A DNA stretch of 64,000 bases from positions 310,001 through 374,000 of the forward strand of contig JADKJT010000030.1 of NCBI GenBank assembly GCA_016720905.1, in the 5' to 3' direction. Position numbers and translations under genes: made by a program. The number at the start of each line of letters is the position of its first letter. Position 1 is the stretch's first letter. Positions 10,998 through 21,018 of this stretch are shown piece after piece. Source of the DNA: Gemmatimonadaceae bacterium (lineage in GTDB: Bacteria; Gemmatimonadota; Gemmatimonadetes; Gemmatimonadales; Gemmatimonadaceae). The notes under the pieces were generated by a model. It searched no databases. It was not told where the DNA came from and saw only the letters and a list, made by a program, of their open reading frames with translations.

Positions 10998-11279
10998 GTG
11001 TATATGCCCACTGACTTCCGTCCGCCCGATTGGGCCCCACTCCAGCGAGCCCTCGTGGCGGAATTCGGTGACGCCGCAGTCGACGCGTCGGCCGCCTTCT
11101 GGTTCATCGGCTTCATCGACGGGCCTGCCGATGTCGGCGAGCTGCGGCTGTACGAGCACAGCGTCACTCGCCGCCGACTGGTGCTCGATCGGGAGGGGGG
11201 CGCGTACCGGTGGTTTGCGCTATTTGCCGGATATAGCCGGATTGGCAGCGAAGAGGCATTGGTCGAGGCGCTCAGCTAA
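10998..11279 (+). CDS. Hypothetical protein, 93 aa
   Basis: A small acidic protein that starts at GTG 10998 or ATG 11004. An AGGG lies about 10 bases upstream. Sequence features are PPDWAPLQRALVAEFG, a central AAFWFIGFIDG and a C-terminal YSRIGSEEALVEALS. It has no membrane segment, no Cys and no recognised domain. Composition and codon use match its neighbours, which supports a real gene. I do not recognise it. Confidence 0.55.
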   Translation: MYMPTDFRPPDWAPLQRALVAEFGDAAVDASAAFWFIGFIDGPADVGELRLYEHSVTRRRLVLDREGGAYRWFALFAGYSRIGSEEALVEALS

Positions 11280-11375
11280 AACGCTGCGAGTGAAGCCGGA
11301 GGGGGCCGGAGCCGAGACTTCATTGAGATACGGCGCCCGCATTTCGGGCGCGGCCGCTTCCTTCTCAATTGCCGC

Positions 11376-13157
11376 GTGCCCTCTGACCTGAAAGGTCTGT
11401 CGTCCGCCGACCGCGTTCCGCTTCCGACTGCCCATGGCACCGCCGGCAGCGGAGCAAGTGAACCGTCGCGCGCGCTGACGCGGATTGCGCCGATCGACCC
11501 ACGTGACGCCGTCTCGACGCCTCAGCATCCGTTGGGTCGCAGCGGCCTTGACCTGCTCAATCTTCTGGCCACTACCGATCTGGTGGCCCCGCGGCAGGCA
11601 ACCGGAATGGTGGAAATGGAGGTCGGGCTTGAACAGGCCCGTGGGTCGTTGCTTCGCAATCTGCCCGCGGACGCTTTGACGGCCCTGGACCTTGTATGGG
11701 AGGGCGCGAAACGCACGGAAGAAGGGTGGTACCTCCGCAGTGGATCACTGGCGGTACTCGGACTGCCTGGCGAGAGTGAGCGCGTCGCAGAGGAGGGACT
11801 GGCGGTGCGGCCGGGCTCTCTGGCGCTCCGCTTCATGCAGTCGGTTTCACGCATGGCGCTTGGCGACCTGGCTGGTGCCCGCTCCGTACTCCAACAGGCC
11901 CTGCAGGGTTCTCCGGGTGAACTCCTGCTGCTGGTGCAACACGCGCTGGTGCAGGCGAAGCAAGGGGACTCGCGCGGGGCTGATGCCTTGCTCTCCCGAC
12001 CGACCGCGGCAGCCGAACATCCGGCCCTGACGTGGGGGCGCGCCGTACTGCGGACCATCGTGGCCGACAATACCCGTCAGCGCTCAAGGCCGACCCCAAT
12101 CGATTGGCCTGTGGCCATGCCGACTGCCGTCAGGTCCGCGCGCGTGACACCAGCCAGCACCGACCATATTTTCGCCGAGATCACGGAGCATCTGGGCGAC
12201 CCGTCGGCGACGCGCATCGGCCACCGAACGCCACCGATCACATCGGCCGCGGTCGGCGCTGATGCACTCGCCTCCGATTCCGCAAAGACCGATGTCGCGG
12301 CATCAGCGCTGGAACGATTCGGCGCTCGCATCGTGATGCGTCCAACGAATGAAGTCGCACGCGAGGCGCGCATGCTGATGCGCGCGTTCAGCGCCGGCGG
12401 AACGCTGGCATCAGCCACCAATGCCGATCAGGCGCACGCCGCTCGCACGGTGCTTACGACGTTCCTCGGCGCGACCACCGGCGAAGGCGCCGAAACGCCG
12501 GCTCCGGTACGCACGATGGTCGAGCAGCTGCTGCCCCTGTTGCAGGATGGGCGATTCGATGACGCGGAGCGGGCGGTGCGACGTCAGAGCATGCTGGTGC
12601 GTGAACCGATCGGTCGGTTGCTGCTGGCCATCGTGCGCGGCGCGCAGATTGCCGAAGGGCAGCGGAATCCTGCGGTGAACGACAGCGCGCCTGAAAACGG
12701 CGGAATGCCACATGCACGTACCGCGCCGGCGTTCACCACCATTGCCGATGAGCGGCTCGGTACCCCATCAGCGGGTATGATGGCCGTGCGCGGCGACTCC
12801 GAACGCGCTCCCCTTATTCCCGTACGATTGGGACTCGGTCTCCTGGAGGAGACGTCGGCGTCGCGAGCGGCAACAGCGACCACATCGCCGGACGCCGCAT
12901 ACAACGCCGAGCACGCCGGCATGGGTTGGGGTGCCGCACGGGAGATCCCGACGCCGGCTATTGGCAACGAGTGGGCGGAGGGCGCGGGGGTGCGGGCTGT
13001 GGCGCTGGTGTGTGTTGCGCTGGCGGCAACGGCGCTGGTCACGTCGCATGGCGCAATCGCCATTGGCCTGGCCGCGGGTGCCGTGTGGCTCGGGCTTCGT
13101 CGCAGCGGCCGGGAAGGCGACCGGCGGGGCACCCACGACCGGACGTCGCCGCAGTAG
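11376..13157 (+). CDS. TPR-like hypothetical protein with C-terminal membrane anchor
   Basis: 593 residues from GTG 11376. Residues about 60-230 have helical, alanine-rich repeats of tetratricopeptide type (VEMEVGLEQARGSLLRNLPADALTALD, GDLAGARSVLQQALQGSPG). Two further short helical-repeat patches occur at about 320-430 around LMRAFSAGGTL and DGRFDDAERAVRRQ. Between them are low-complexity linkers. One or two hydrophobic segments near the C-terminus (AVALVCVALAATALVTS, AIAIGLAAGAVWLGL) would anchor it in the inner membrane, with a basic tail. It probably acts as a scaffold. The start is uncertain. A second protein of the same design (TPR plus tail anchor) lies at 35.5-37.1 kb. Confidence 0.6.
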   Translation: MPSDLKGLSSADRVPLPTAHGTAGSGASEPSRALTRIAPIDPRDAVSTPQHPLGRSGLDLLNLLATTDLVAPRQATGMVEMEVGLEQARGSLLRNLPADALTALDLVWEGAKRTEEGWYLRSGSLAVLGLPGESERVAEEGLAVRPGSLALRFMQSVSRMALGDLAGARSVLQQALQGSPGELLLLVQHALVQAKQGDSRGADALLSRPTAAAEHPALTWGRAVLRTIVADNTRQRSRPTPIDWPVAMPTAVRSARVTPASTDHIFAEITEHLGDPSATRIGHRTPPITSAAVGADALASDSAKTDVAASALERFGARIVMRPTNEVAREARMLMRAFSAGGTLASATNADQAHAARTVLTTFLGATTGEGAETPAPVRTMVEQLLPLLQDGRFDDAERAVRRQSMLVREPIGRLLLAIVRGAQIAEGQRNPAVNDSAPENGGMPHARTAPAFTTIADERLGTPSAGMMAVRGDSERAPLIPVRLGLGLLEETSASRAATATTSPDAAYNAEHAGMGWGAAREIPTPAIGNEWAEGAGVRAVALVCVALAATALVTSHGAIAIGLAAGAVWLGLRRSGREGDRRGTHDRTSPQ

Positions 13158-13184
13158 ATTGCGCGCGGTCGGTGGTGCCTGGTA

Positions 13185-14252
<1,068 letters not shown>

Positions 14253-14316
14253 ACGGCGCGGATTGCCCACGTACCAGCGCGGCGTGTCTTGACCATCGTC
14301 GATGTGGTGTGAGTGA

Positions 14317-15132
14317 TCAGGGCGGCTCGATCACCCGCGGCACGCGCAAGCGCTGACCGCTTCGGATATCGTCTGACGGCAGCCGGTTGAGCTGCCGCAG
14401 CACGTCTGGCGACGTCTGAAAGCGCCGAGCCAGCCCGGTGAGGTTTTCACCCGGTTGCACAACGTGAGTCACATACTCGGCGGCGGTCGGAAGGGCCGAC
14501 CGATTGCTTTCGGCGAATGCTTCCTCGTTGCGCGTGACGGCGCGTCGAGCGTCGATGCTGGCCTGTGACACGCGGACTGCGTCCGCCCACGTCGCGTCAT
14601 CGACGAGAAAATCGACGTGGGCGGTCGGCGTGCGCAATTCGAGCCCACGGCCGAGTCCGCGAAAGAGGAGTCCGGGCTCGAGTGTAAAGGCGGCGTCGTA
14701 TGGATAGCTCTCAACCAGCAGTTCCTCTGGCCCATCCTCACGCGGACGCAAGAGCGGCGTGGGTGGAGCGCCCACGTAGAGCACACGTCGATTGGTGGCC
14801 ACGACCATCCCGAACGATTCGCGCCACATGTCGGTCCATCGCCGCTGGCTCGCGTAGACTGAGGCCACGATTCGCTCATCCGCCGACAGCTGCGACCGTA
14901 TTTCGCGTTGGGCAGAAAGGCGAGCCGCCCGGCGTGCGCCGATAGGGGGCACGACCGCCGCCGCCGCCACGAGGGCCGCCACACCCAGCAGCGCGGTGCT
15001 GCTGGTGAGGGCGATGAGCACCCGGACCATCGGCCGGCGCCGCCGAGGCGCTGGCGCACTCTCGCCCGCCCGCAGCCAGTTGCGTCGGCGGGGCGTGGAT
15101 TCGGGGGGCTGGACACCAGATTCGTCAGGCAC
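14317..15132 (-). CDS. Membrane-anchored LysM-domain protein
   Basis: 271 residues if started at GTG 15132; the longer frame to 15297 runs into the divergent LacI gene and is rejected. A basic N-terminus (RRRRPMVRVL) leads into a transmembrane segment (LIALTSSTALLGVAALVAAAAVV). A roughly 130-residue uncharacterised domain follows. It contains a pleckstrin-like strand pattern (NRRVLYVGAPP, LLFRGLGRGLELRTP). The C-terminal LysM repeat (VVQPGENLTGLARRFQTSPDVLR, ending SGQRLRVPRV) binds peptidoglycan. So it probably links the inner membrane to the cell wall. It is divergent from the LacI gene. The start is uncertain because no good ribosome binding site is visible. Confidence 0.7.
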   Translation of the reverse strand: MPDESGVQPPESTPRRRNWLRAGESAPAPRRRRPMVRVLIALTSSTALLGVAALVAAAAVVPPIGARRAARLSAQREIRSQLSADERIVASVYASQRRWTDMWRESFGMVVATNRRVLYVGAPPTPLLRPREDGPEELLVESYPYDAAFTLEPGLLFRGLGRGLELRTPTAHVDFLVDDATWADAVRVSQASIDARRAVTRNEEAFAESNRSALPTAAEYVTHVVQPGENLTGLARRFQTSPDVLRQLNRLPSDDIRSGQRLRVPRVIEPP

Positions 15133-15163
15133 AACGAAAGCTATCAGCTTTGGCGACCCCACT

Positions 15164-15181
15164 TGCCAATACGTATTTGCA
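15164..15181. promoter_or_regulatory. LacI-type palindromic operator
   Basis: TGCCAATACGTATTTGCA is an 18-bp palindrome with a single mismatched pair and a central C-G step, the usual form of LacI/GalR half-sites (AATACG/CGTATT). It overlaps a TTGCCA element at 15163-15168 and lies one base before TACAAT (15183-15188), ten bases ahead of the LacI ATG. Repressor bound here would block its own promoter and the operon behind it. It could also affect the divergent LysM gene. Confidence 0.7.
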
Positions 15182-15198
15182 GTACAATCTTTGCGGCG

Positions 15199-16236
15199 AT
15201 GTCCCACCCCACCCCCAGCCACCGCGTCACCATCCATGACGTGGCGGCCCGCGCCGGTGTTTCCCAACCGACCGCGTCGCTCGTTCTCTCGAATCATCCG
15301 CGCGCCCGCGTGGCTGCCTTGACGCGGCAGCGGGTGCTGGCGGCCGCGGCCGATCTCGGCTACCGACCCAATGTGGCGGCGCGTGCACTGACGCAGGGTC
15401 GTTCATTCGCCCTCGGCGTGATCGTCCCCGACATGCGCAATCCGTTTGTCGCGGACGTGGTCGCTGGCGCCGAGCGCGTGGCCACCGAAGCCGGGTATGC
15501 GGTGTTGCTGTGCGATCAGCATGCGCGGGACATCGCGCAGCATCTGGACATTCTCAAGGCCCGTCAAATCGACGGCATCCTGATCGATGCGATCGGCGCG
15601 GCGGAATTGTCCGGAGATGCGCTGGCCGGGTTGCCTGTGGTGCTGATTGACGAACCATCGGAGCGGTGGCCGGGCATTGCCACGGACGCCATGGGTGCCG
15701 GACGACTGGCTGCCGATCATTTGCTCGCCTTGGGACATCGCCACGTGGCCTTCGTCGGACCGGCGACGGACGTGCATACCTTCCGGATGCGCGAGCGTGG
15801 CTTCGTCCTGCGGCTTCGCGAGTCAGGGGTACGGTGGTCCAGCGACCGCTGGAAACGAGCCCCCGCGACGATGGCTGGCGGCCGTGAGGCGATGCGCGAA
15901 CTGCTGCGACTGGCGACACCACCCACCGGGGTGTTCTTCGCCAACGACCTGATGGCCATCGGCGCGATCAAGCAGTGTCTGCGCGCCGGCCTGCGTTTGC
16001 CGACCGACTGTTCGCTTGTCGGATGCGATGATATCGAGTTCGCGCGCTATGTCACGCCCGAGCTGACGACCGTCTCGGTGCCTGCCCGCGAATTGGGTGC
16101 GCGCGCGGCGCGGCTGCTGGTGCAACTCGTCGAGCAGTCGCCGCGTCGCCTGAGCGCCCGTCGAATGCTGCCCGTGCGACTGATGCCACGCGAATCGTCG
16201 GGCCCCGTGCCGACCACACCGCACGCGACGGCATAG
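15199..16236 (+). CDS. LacI/GalR-family transcriptional regulator
   Basis: 345 residues. The N-terminal helix-turn-helix is typical (VTIHDVAARAGVSQPTASLVLSN, then the hinge GYRPNVAARALTQGRS). The periplasmic-binding-like sensor domain follows (ALGVIVPDMRNPFVADVVAGAE, FVGPATD, FFANDLMAIGAIK, LVGCDDIEFARYVTPELTTV). ATG 15199 has no Shine-Dalgarno but follows a TACAAT box by ten bases, so a leaderless transcript is likely. It is the first gene of a run of nearly overlapping genes (next start 2 bp after its stop). It therefore probably controls the lipid/acid utilisation genes as well as itself through the palindrome at 15164. The effector is unknown. Confidence 0.92.
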   Translation: MSHPTPSHRVTIHDVAARAGVSQPTASLVLSNHPRARVAALTRQRVLAAAADLGYRPNVAARALTQGRSFALGVIVPDMRNPFVADVVAGAERVATEAGYAVLLCDQHARDIAQHLDILKARQIDGILIDAIGAAELSGDALAGLPVVLIDEPSERWPGIATDAMGAGRLAADHLLALGHRHVAFVGPATDVHTFRMRERGFVLRLRESGVRWSSDRWKRAPATMAGGREAMRELLRLATPPTGVFFANDLMAIGAIKQCLRAGLRLPTDCSLVGCDDIEFARYVTPELTTVSVPARELGARAARLLVQLVEQSPRRLSARRMLPVRLMPRESSGPVPTTPHATA

Positions 16237-16237
16237 C

Positions 16238-17281
16238 ATGACTGGCTTCATGGGGTATCGCGAGGCGGTCATCACGGGCACCGGCAGTTACGTGCCCGCG
16301 CGCGTGGTCACCAATGCGGAGTTGTCGACGCAGCTGGGTGAGGACATCGCCCCGTTCGTGACCGGCACACTGGGCATTCATGAGCGTCGCTGGTGCGCGG
16401 CGAACGAATCGACGGCCGACCTGGCCGAGCATGCCGCGCGACGAGCGCTTGACGCCGCCGGGATCGGCCCGGAGAGTATCGATCTCGTCATTGTGGCGAC
16501 TGACACCCCGGAGTTCGTGTCGCCGGCGACCGCGTCGGTGCTGCATGGGCGATTGGGAACCACCAATGCCGGGACGTTTGACCTCAACGCGGGGTGCGCA
16601 GGCTTCGTCACGGCGATGGATGTCGCGTGGAAATATCTCCGTGCGGATCTGCGATACCGGCGCATCCTGGTGGTCGGCGCCTACGCGATGTCGAAGTATC
16701 TCGATCCGACGGATAAGAAGACGGTGACGATCTTCGCCGACGGGGCGGGGGCTGCGGTCGTTGAAGCCAGCGACACGCCGGGTATACTGGCGTCCGAACT
16801 CTTCGCCGACGGACGCTACTGTCACGGGATGGGGATCTTTGCCGGTGGTACGCACACGCCGATCACCGTCGACGTCCTGGCCGCGGGCGTTCAGAATCGA
16901 CTGCGCTTTGTCGAGAAGTATCCCGCGTCACTGAACGAAGACGGGTGGCCGCGCATCGTGCGCTCGGTGCTCGCCCGCGCCGGCCATCGGCCGGAAGATG
17001 TGGATTGCTGGCTGTGGACGCAGGTGAATCGTTCGACGATCGTCCAGGTCATGCATGCATTGGCGCTGCCGATGGAGCGCGCGCACACGATCATGCACAA
17101 ATGGGGGTATACGGGATCGGCCTGTTTGCCGATGGCGTTGGATGATGCCGTGCGTTCCGGGCGAATCCGCGACGGTCATCTGCTGGTGTTGACGGGGTCG
17201 GGTGCTGGTTTGGCGATGGGATCGCTGGCCATGCGGTGGCGTGCACGGACGACTGCAGGTCACGGGGCGGCCGACGGATGA
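16238..17281 (+). CDS. FabH-like 3-oxoacyl-ACP synthase III family protein with altered catalytic triad
   Basis: 347 residues with the thiolase fold of FabH. The nucleophile is kept: C120 in DLNAGCAGF. The other two triad residues are changed. The His of the canonical PHQAN motif is Thr261 (WTQVN), and the Asn of GNTSAAS is Tyr291 (GYTGSAC). Classical FabH needs His and Asn for malonyl decarboxylation. This enzyme may instead transfer an acyl group, cleave a 3-ketoacyl thioester or condense without decarboxylation, as do some FabH relatives such as CerJ-type acyltransferases. It is translationally coupled to the next gene (ATGA overlap) and to the LacI regulator. A housekeeping FabH role is unlikely. 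Confidence 0.82.
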   Translation: MTGFMGYREAVITGTGSYVPARVVTNAELSTQLGEDIAPFVTGTLGIHERRWCAANESTADLAEHAARRALDAAGIGPESIDLVIVATDTPEFVSPATASVLHGRLGTTNAGTFDLNAGCAGFVTAMDVAWKYLRADLRYRRILVVGAYAMSKYLDPTDKKTVTIFADGAGAAVVEASDTPGILASELFADGRYCHGMGIFAGGTHTPITVDVLAAGVQNRLRFVEKYPASLNEDGWPRIVRSVLARAGHRPEDVDCWLWTQVNRSTIVQVMHALALPMERAHTIMHKWGYTGSACLPMALDDAVRSGRIRDGHLLVLTGSGAGLAMGSLAMRWRARTTAGHGAADG

Positions 17282-19005
17282 CCGCGGAATCTGTGCCGCT
17301 GGTCCGGCAGTTCCTCTCCCGTGCGGCGCACACGCCGTTGGCGTTGGCGTTCGCCGTGTATCCCGCCGGCGCGTCGCGCGCGACCGCAGACCTTTCGTGG
17401 GGCGAATGGGCTGACGCTTCGCGGGCCATTGCCGCGCAATTGCTGCAGGCCGGCATCGGACCGGGTGACCGAGTGATGGTGTTGGCAGGCAATCGCCCAC
17501 TCTGGCCGATCGCTGATCTCGCGATTCAAATGGTGGGCGCGATTGGTGTAGGGGTGTATCCGACCAGCACGCCCGCGCAGGTTGAGGCGATGGTGATGGA
17601 TAGTGGGACGGCGTTGGCATTGGTGGCGGGAGCCACCCATCGGCGTACGCTGCAGTACGCGCGTCGCGCGGTGGGACGTGCACTGCCCATCATTGCCGAT
17701 GCGCCCGAGAACGAGTTTCCGCCCGCTGCCGGCGATGTGGTGACCGGGGATTCCTCGTGGGAGGAATGGCAACGCCGTGGTGCCGCGTCACTGGCATCGG
17801 ATGCCACCCTGCGCGCCGCACTGGAGGCGCGCATCAGCGCCGTGGCACTGGACGATCTGGCCGCGCTGATCTACACGTCGGGATCGACGGGCAAGCCGAA
17901 GGGCGCGTGCATCTCGCATCGGTATCTGGCGGCATCAGCGGAGTCGATCGCCGACGTCCTGGCGCTCACGAGCGCGGATCGTACGCTGTCGTTCCTGCCA
18001 TTTTCGCACGCGGCTGAGCGGGTGTTCGGGCAGTGTACCCGCATCGTCGCGGGTCTGCCTACCGCACTCATCGAGGATCCTGCCGACGTGTTCGTTGTCG
18101 CCCGGAGTTTTGAGCCGACCATGCTGGGCGGGCTGCCGCGGATCTTTGAGCGGCTGTACGAGGCGGTGGAAGTGGCTCGTCGCGACGGGACGGATCCGCG
18201 CACCGCGATCACTGATCGGATCGGGCCGCGGTGCCGCTTTGCCACGTCAGGCGGTGCCGCGATGCCGAGCCACATCGCGGCGGAGCTTGCCGCGTTGGGG
18301 CTGCCCATTCTCGGCGCGTATGGGCAGACCGAGCATTTGTGTGTGGCGATGAATCGCCCCGGACACTTTCGCTTCGACGCGGTGGGAGTGCCCATGCCGG
18401 GGACCACGGTGCGGATCGCCGATGACGGTGAGTTGCTGGTGGCGAAAAGCGCGCTGACTTTCAGCGGCTACTGGGGAGACGCGCACGCGACGCGCGCCGC
18501 CTTCACCGACGATGGGGAGTGGCTGCGCACGGGAGATCGCGCCGCACTGGACGCCGACGGCATGCTGCGCATCACCGGTCGCGTGAAAGAGTTGATCGCG
18601 CTTTCGACTGGCCGCAAGATCGCCCCGATTCCGATCGAGGCGGCGCTGGTGTCGTCGCCGTTCATCGCCCATGCGGTGTGCTATGGTGAAGGTCGCAAGT
18701 ATCTGACGGCGCTGCTGTCACTGCGGCGTCCCGTGGTGGAGGCGTGGGCGCGCACCGCCGGTCTCGCACTGGCGTGGCCGGATCTGGTCGCGCATCCGCG
18801 CTGGCAGGCGATGCTGCATGATGTCGTGAGTCAGGTGAACGCCGACCTCGCGCGCACCGACCGCGTCCAGCGGTTCACGGTCATCGCGCACGAATTGACC
18901 GTCGAAGCCGGTGAACTGACACCGACGCACAAGTTGGTGCGCCAGGTGATCGCCGCCCGGTACGCCGAATCCTTTGACGCGCTGTACGGAGAGTCGTCCG
19001 CATGA
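17278..19005 (+). CDS. Long-chain-type acyl-CoA synthetase (AMP-forming)
   Basis: 575 residues from ATG 17278, which overlaps the previous stop as ATGA. ANL-family motifs are all present: P-loop LIYTSGSTGKPKG (about 202-214), GAYGQTE (A5), the GEWLRTGD motif (A7), RVKELIALSTGRKIAP (A8, K near 448). The STGRKI variant and the size are typical of the long-chain (FadD15/FAA-like) subfamily. It activates a free carboxylic acid to acyl-CoA in the cytoplasm. Its coupling with the FabH-like enzyme, symporter and MaoC hydratase implies an imported acid as substrate. Confidence 0.9.
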   Translation: MTAESVPLVRQFLSRAAHTPLALAFAVYPAGASRATADLSWGEWADASRAIAAQLLQAGIGPGDRVMVLAGNRPLWPIADLAIQMVGAIGVGVYPTSTPAQVEAMVMDSGTALALVAGATHRRTLQYARRAVGRALPIIADAPENEFPPAAGDVVTGDSSWEEWQRRGAASLASDATLRAALEARISAVALDDLAALIYTSGSTGKPKGACISHRYLAASAESIADVLALTSADRTLSFLPFSHAAERVFGQCTRIVAGLPTALIEDPADVFVVARSFEPTMLGGLPRIFERLYEAVEVARRDGTDPRTAITDRIGPRCRFATSGGAAMPSHIAAELAALGLPILGAYGQTEHLCVAMNRPGHFRFDAVGVPMPGTTVRIADDGELLVAKSALTFSGYWGDAHATRAAFTDDGEWLRTGDRAALDADGMLRITGRVKELIALSTGRKIAPIPIEAALVSSPFIAHAVCYGEGRKYLTALLSLRRPVVEAWARTAGLALAWPDLVAHPRWQAMLHDVVSQVNADLARTDRVQRFTVIAHELTVEAGELTPTHKLVRQVIAARYAESFDALYGESSA

Positions 19006-19490
19006 CGAGTTCCAAGTTGACCGGCGTGCGCCGAGTGGCGTTTGCGGCTGTCGTACTGAGCGCGGCCGGCATAGCCGTCGCCTACGCCTCGGCGTTCGCT
19101 TCGCCGGCGATCGCCGCGTTCGGACCATGGATCATGAGCGTGGCGTTGCCCATCTGCCTGATGGCGATGATGACGTTCGGCGCGGTGCGTGACGGTCGGG
19201 GACTGGGGGTTCTGATATGGCCGATCGCCATCGTCTTGGTGCTGGTCACGGGCGGATTTCTGCTGGCTCTCGCCCTGCCACCTGACGAACCGTCTGCCGC
19301 GCTATGGCTCGGCTTGCCGAAGCGTGCGGCGGTGATCCTGTACGGCGTGGGCGTGCTGCCGTTGTTTGTGTTGCCGTTCGCGTATGCCCTCACCTTCGAC
19401 GCGTTCACACTTTCCGACGCCGACATTGCGCGCGTGCGCGCGGCTCGCCGCGTCACGCTGCCGTCCGACGACGGGCCGGGGGCGGCATGA
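19002..19490 (+). CDS. Small four-helix membrane protein, likely partner of the symporter
   Basis: 162 residues with four hydrophobic segments (about 10-32, 40-62, 68-92 and 104-130) and a short charged C-terminal tail. Start and stop both overlap the neighbours by 4 bases (ATGA), so it is translated in step with the ligase and the symporter. I do not recognise the family. Its place directly before an SSS symporter recalls YjcH (DUF485) before ActP, where a small membrane protein accompanies the transporter. That is an analogy from position, not from sequence. Confidence 0.7.
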   Translation: MTSSKLTGVRRVAFAAVVLSAAGIAVAYASAFASPAIAAFGPWIMSVALPICLMAMMTFGAVRDGRGLGVLIWPIAIVLVLVTGGFLLALALPPDEPSAALWLGLPKRAAVILYGVGVLPLFVLPFAYALTFDAFTLSDADIARVRAARRVTLPSDDGPGAA

Positions 19491-21016
19491 TGGCGGGCCA
19501 TGCTGCCGTGATCACCCCGCTCTTGCAGGGTACGACGTTGCCGTCCATGGCCCAGCCCGTGATCGGCGGCGTGGCGATTGCGTACTTCGTGGTGGTGGCG
19601 GCCATCGGCATCTGGGCAACCCGACGCACGAAGACCGTCGCCGATTTCTTTGTGGCCGGACAGGGGCTCGGATTATTCACGCTGGCGATTGCCTCGATGG
19701 CGGCGACCCTCTCGGGTTTCGCATTTATTGGAGGACCCGGCCTCGTGTATTCCATCGGTCTCGGGGCCGTATTCATCATCCTCCCGTCGGCGCTGACCAA
19801 CTCGATGGGCGCCTGGGTGATGGCGAAGCGATTGCGGCTGCTGGCGGAAGTGCGCGAGATGATCACCATCCCCGACGCGATCGGCGCCCGATTCCAATCG
19901 CCGTTGGCACAGGGAATGTCGGCGGTGGCCATCGTGATTGCGGTGATCGGGTATATGGCCACCAACCTGCTGGCGCTTGGCCTGGTGATTGACGCGATCT
20001 TCGGCATTGGGCGCGTGCCGGCGATCTGGCTGGGTACTGCCATTGTGCTCGCGTACTCCGTGTCGGGCGGTATTCTGGCCGGCATTTACAACGACGTCTT
20101 TCAGGGCATCCTGATGGCGGTCGCGTCAACGCTCGTGTTTGCGTTCGCCTTGAAGTCCGGCGGTGGGCTGAGCGGGATCTCCCGCACGCTGATGACGCAC
20201 GATCCGACCATCCTCGCGCCGTGGGGGAAACTGTCCCCATTGGCGGCCTTGTCATTCTTCTTCGTGTTCGGTTTGGGTTCGCTGGGGCAGCCGCATGTGG
20301 CGCACAAGTTCTTCATGCTGAAAGACGCACGTCGGCTCAAGTGGTACCCGTTGCTGATGACGTTGGCGCTGTCGCTCACGCTGCTGTTGTTTGTGGGTGT
20401 GGGACTCTCCATGAAGGCGCTGGTGCTTTCCGGTCGCGCCCCGGCACTGACGTCACCCGACGACGCCACTCCGACATTCCTCCTGCAGTTCACACCGTTG
20501 CCACTCGCGGCGTTGGTCTTCTCCGCCGTCGCGGCCGCGATCATGAGCACCGTCAACTCGTTCATGAGCATCGGGTCGGCCGCGTTGACGCACGACCTGC
20601 CGGTGGCGTTCGGCACGCGGGTGATCAACGAGTTGCGTTGGGGTCGTATCTGGACGGTGCTTATCACCCTGGGTGCGGCCATCGTGGCACAGGCCGCCGG
20701 GACCTTGGTGGCGCTGCTCGGCGTGTTCGGCTGGGGGCTGTTCGCGTCCACGCTGGTGCCGTCGCTGGCGCTTGGGCTCAACTGGCAGGGGGCCACACGT
20801 GCCGGGGCCATCGCATCGATCGCTACCGGACTGGTCACGACACTCGCCCTCGAATCGTTGGCATTCTTCAAGGTCTTCACGTTCCCATCGGGTGTGACCG
20901 CCACCGCCATCGCGCTGGTGCTGTCGCTGCTCGTGTTTGTGACCGTGTCGTGGCTGACGCGGGCGACGGCGGCCTCCACGCTCTCCGCCGATGTGCGCGC
21001 GGTGATGGAGGCGTGA
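19487..21016 (+). CDS. Sodium:solute symporter (SSS family)
   Basis: 509 residues, about 13 transmembrane helices. ATG 19487 overlaps the preceding stop; a longer frame exists but is rejected because of this coupling. SSS features are IGIWATRRTKTVADFFVAGQGLG near the start, the GFAFIGGPGLVYSIG segment, GIYNDVFQGILM (the SSS signature region) and SAVAAAIMSTVNSFMSIGSAALTHD. The family imports monocarboxylates, proline, sugars and others with Na+. Flanked by an acyl-CoA ligase and a MaoC hydratase, it most likely imports an organic acid. The exact solute is unknown. Confidence 0.9.
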   Translation: MMAGHAAVITPLLQGTTLPSMAQPVIGGVAIAYFVVVAAIGIWATRRTKTVADFFVAGQGLGLFTLAIASMAATLSGFAFIGGPGLVYSIGLGAVFIILPSALTNSMGAWVMAKRLRLLAEVREMITIPDAIGARFQSPLAQGMSAVAIVIAVIGYMATNLLALGLVIDAIFGIGRVPAIWLGTAIVLAYSVSGGILAGIYNDVFQGILMAVASTLVFAFALKSGGGLSGISRTLMTHDPTILAPWGKLSPLAALSFFFVFGLGSLGQPHVAHKFFMLKDARRLKWYPLLMTLALSLTLLLFVGVGLSMKALVLSGRAPALTSPDDATPTFLLQFTPLPLAALVFSAVAAAIMSTVNSFMSIGSAALTHDLPVAFGTRVINELRWGRIWTVLITLGAAIVAQAAGTLVALLGVFGWGLFASTLVPSLALGLNWQGATRAGAIASIATGLVTTLALESLAFFKVFTFPSGVTATAIALVLSLLVFVTVSWLTRATAASTLSADVRAVMEA

Positions 21017-21018
21017 CC

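Noticed and set aside
14908..15198. Extended N-terminus of the LacI gene from 14908
   Set aside because: It runs through the divergent LysM gene and the operator; the helix-turn-helix starts correctly at ATG 15199.
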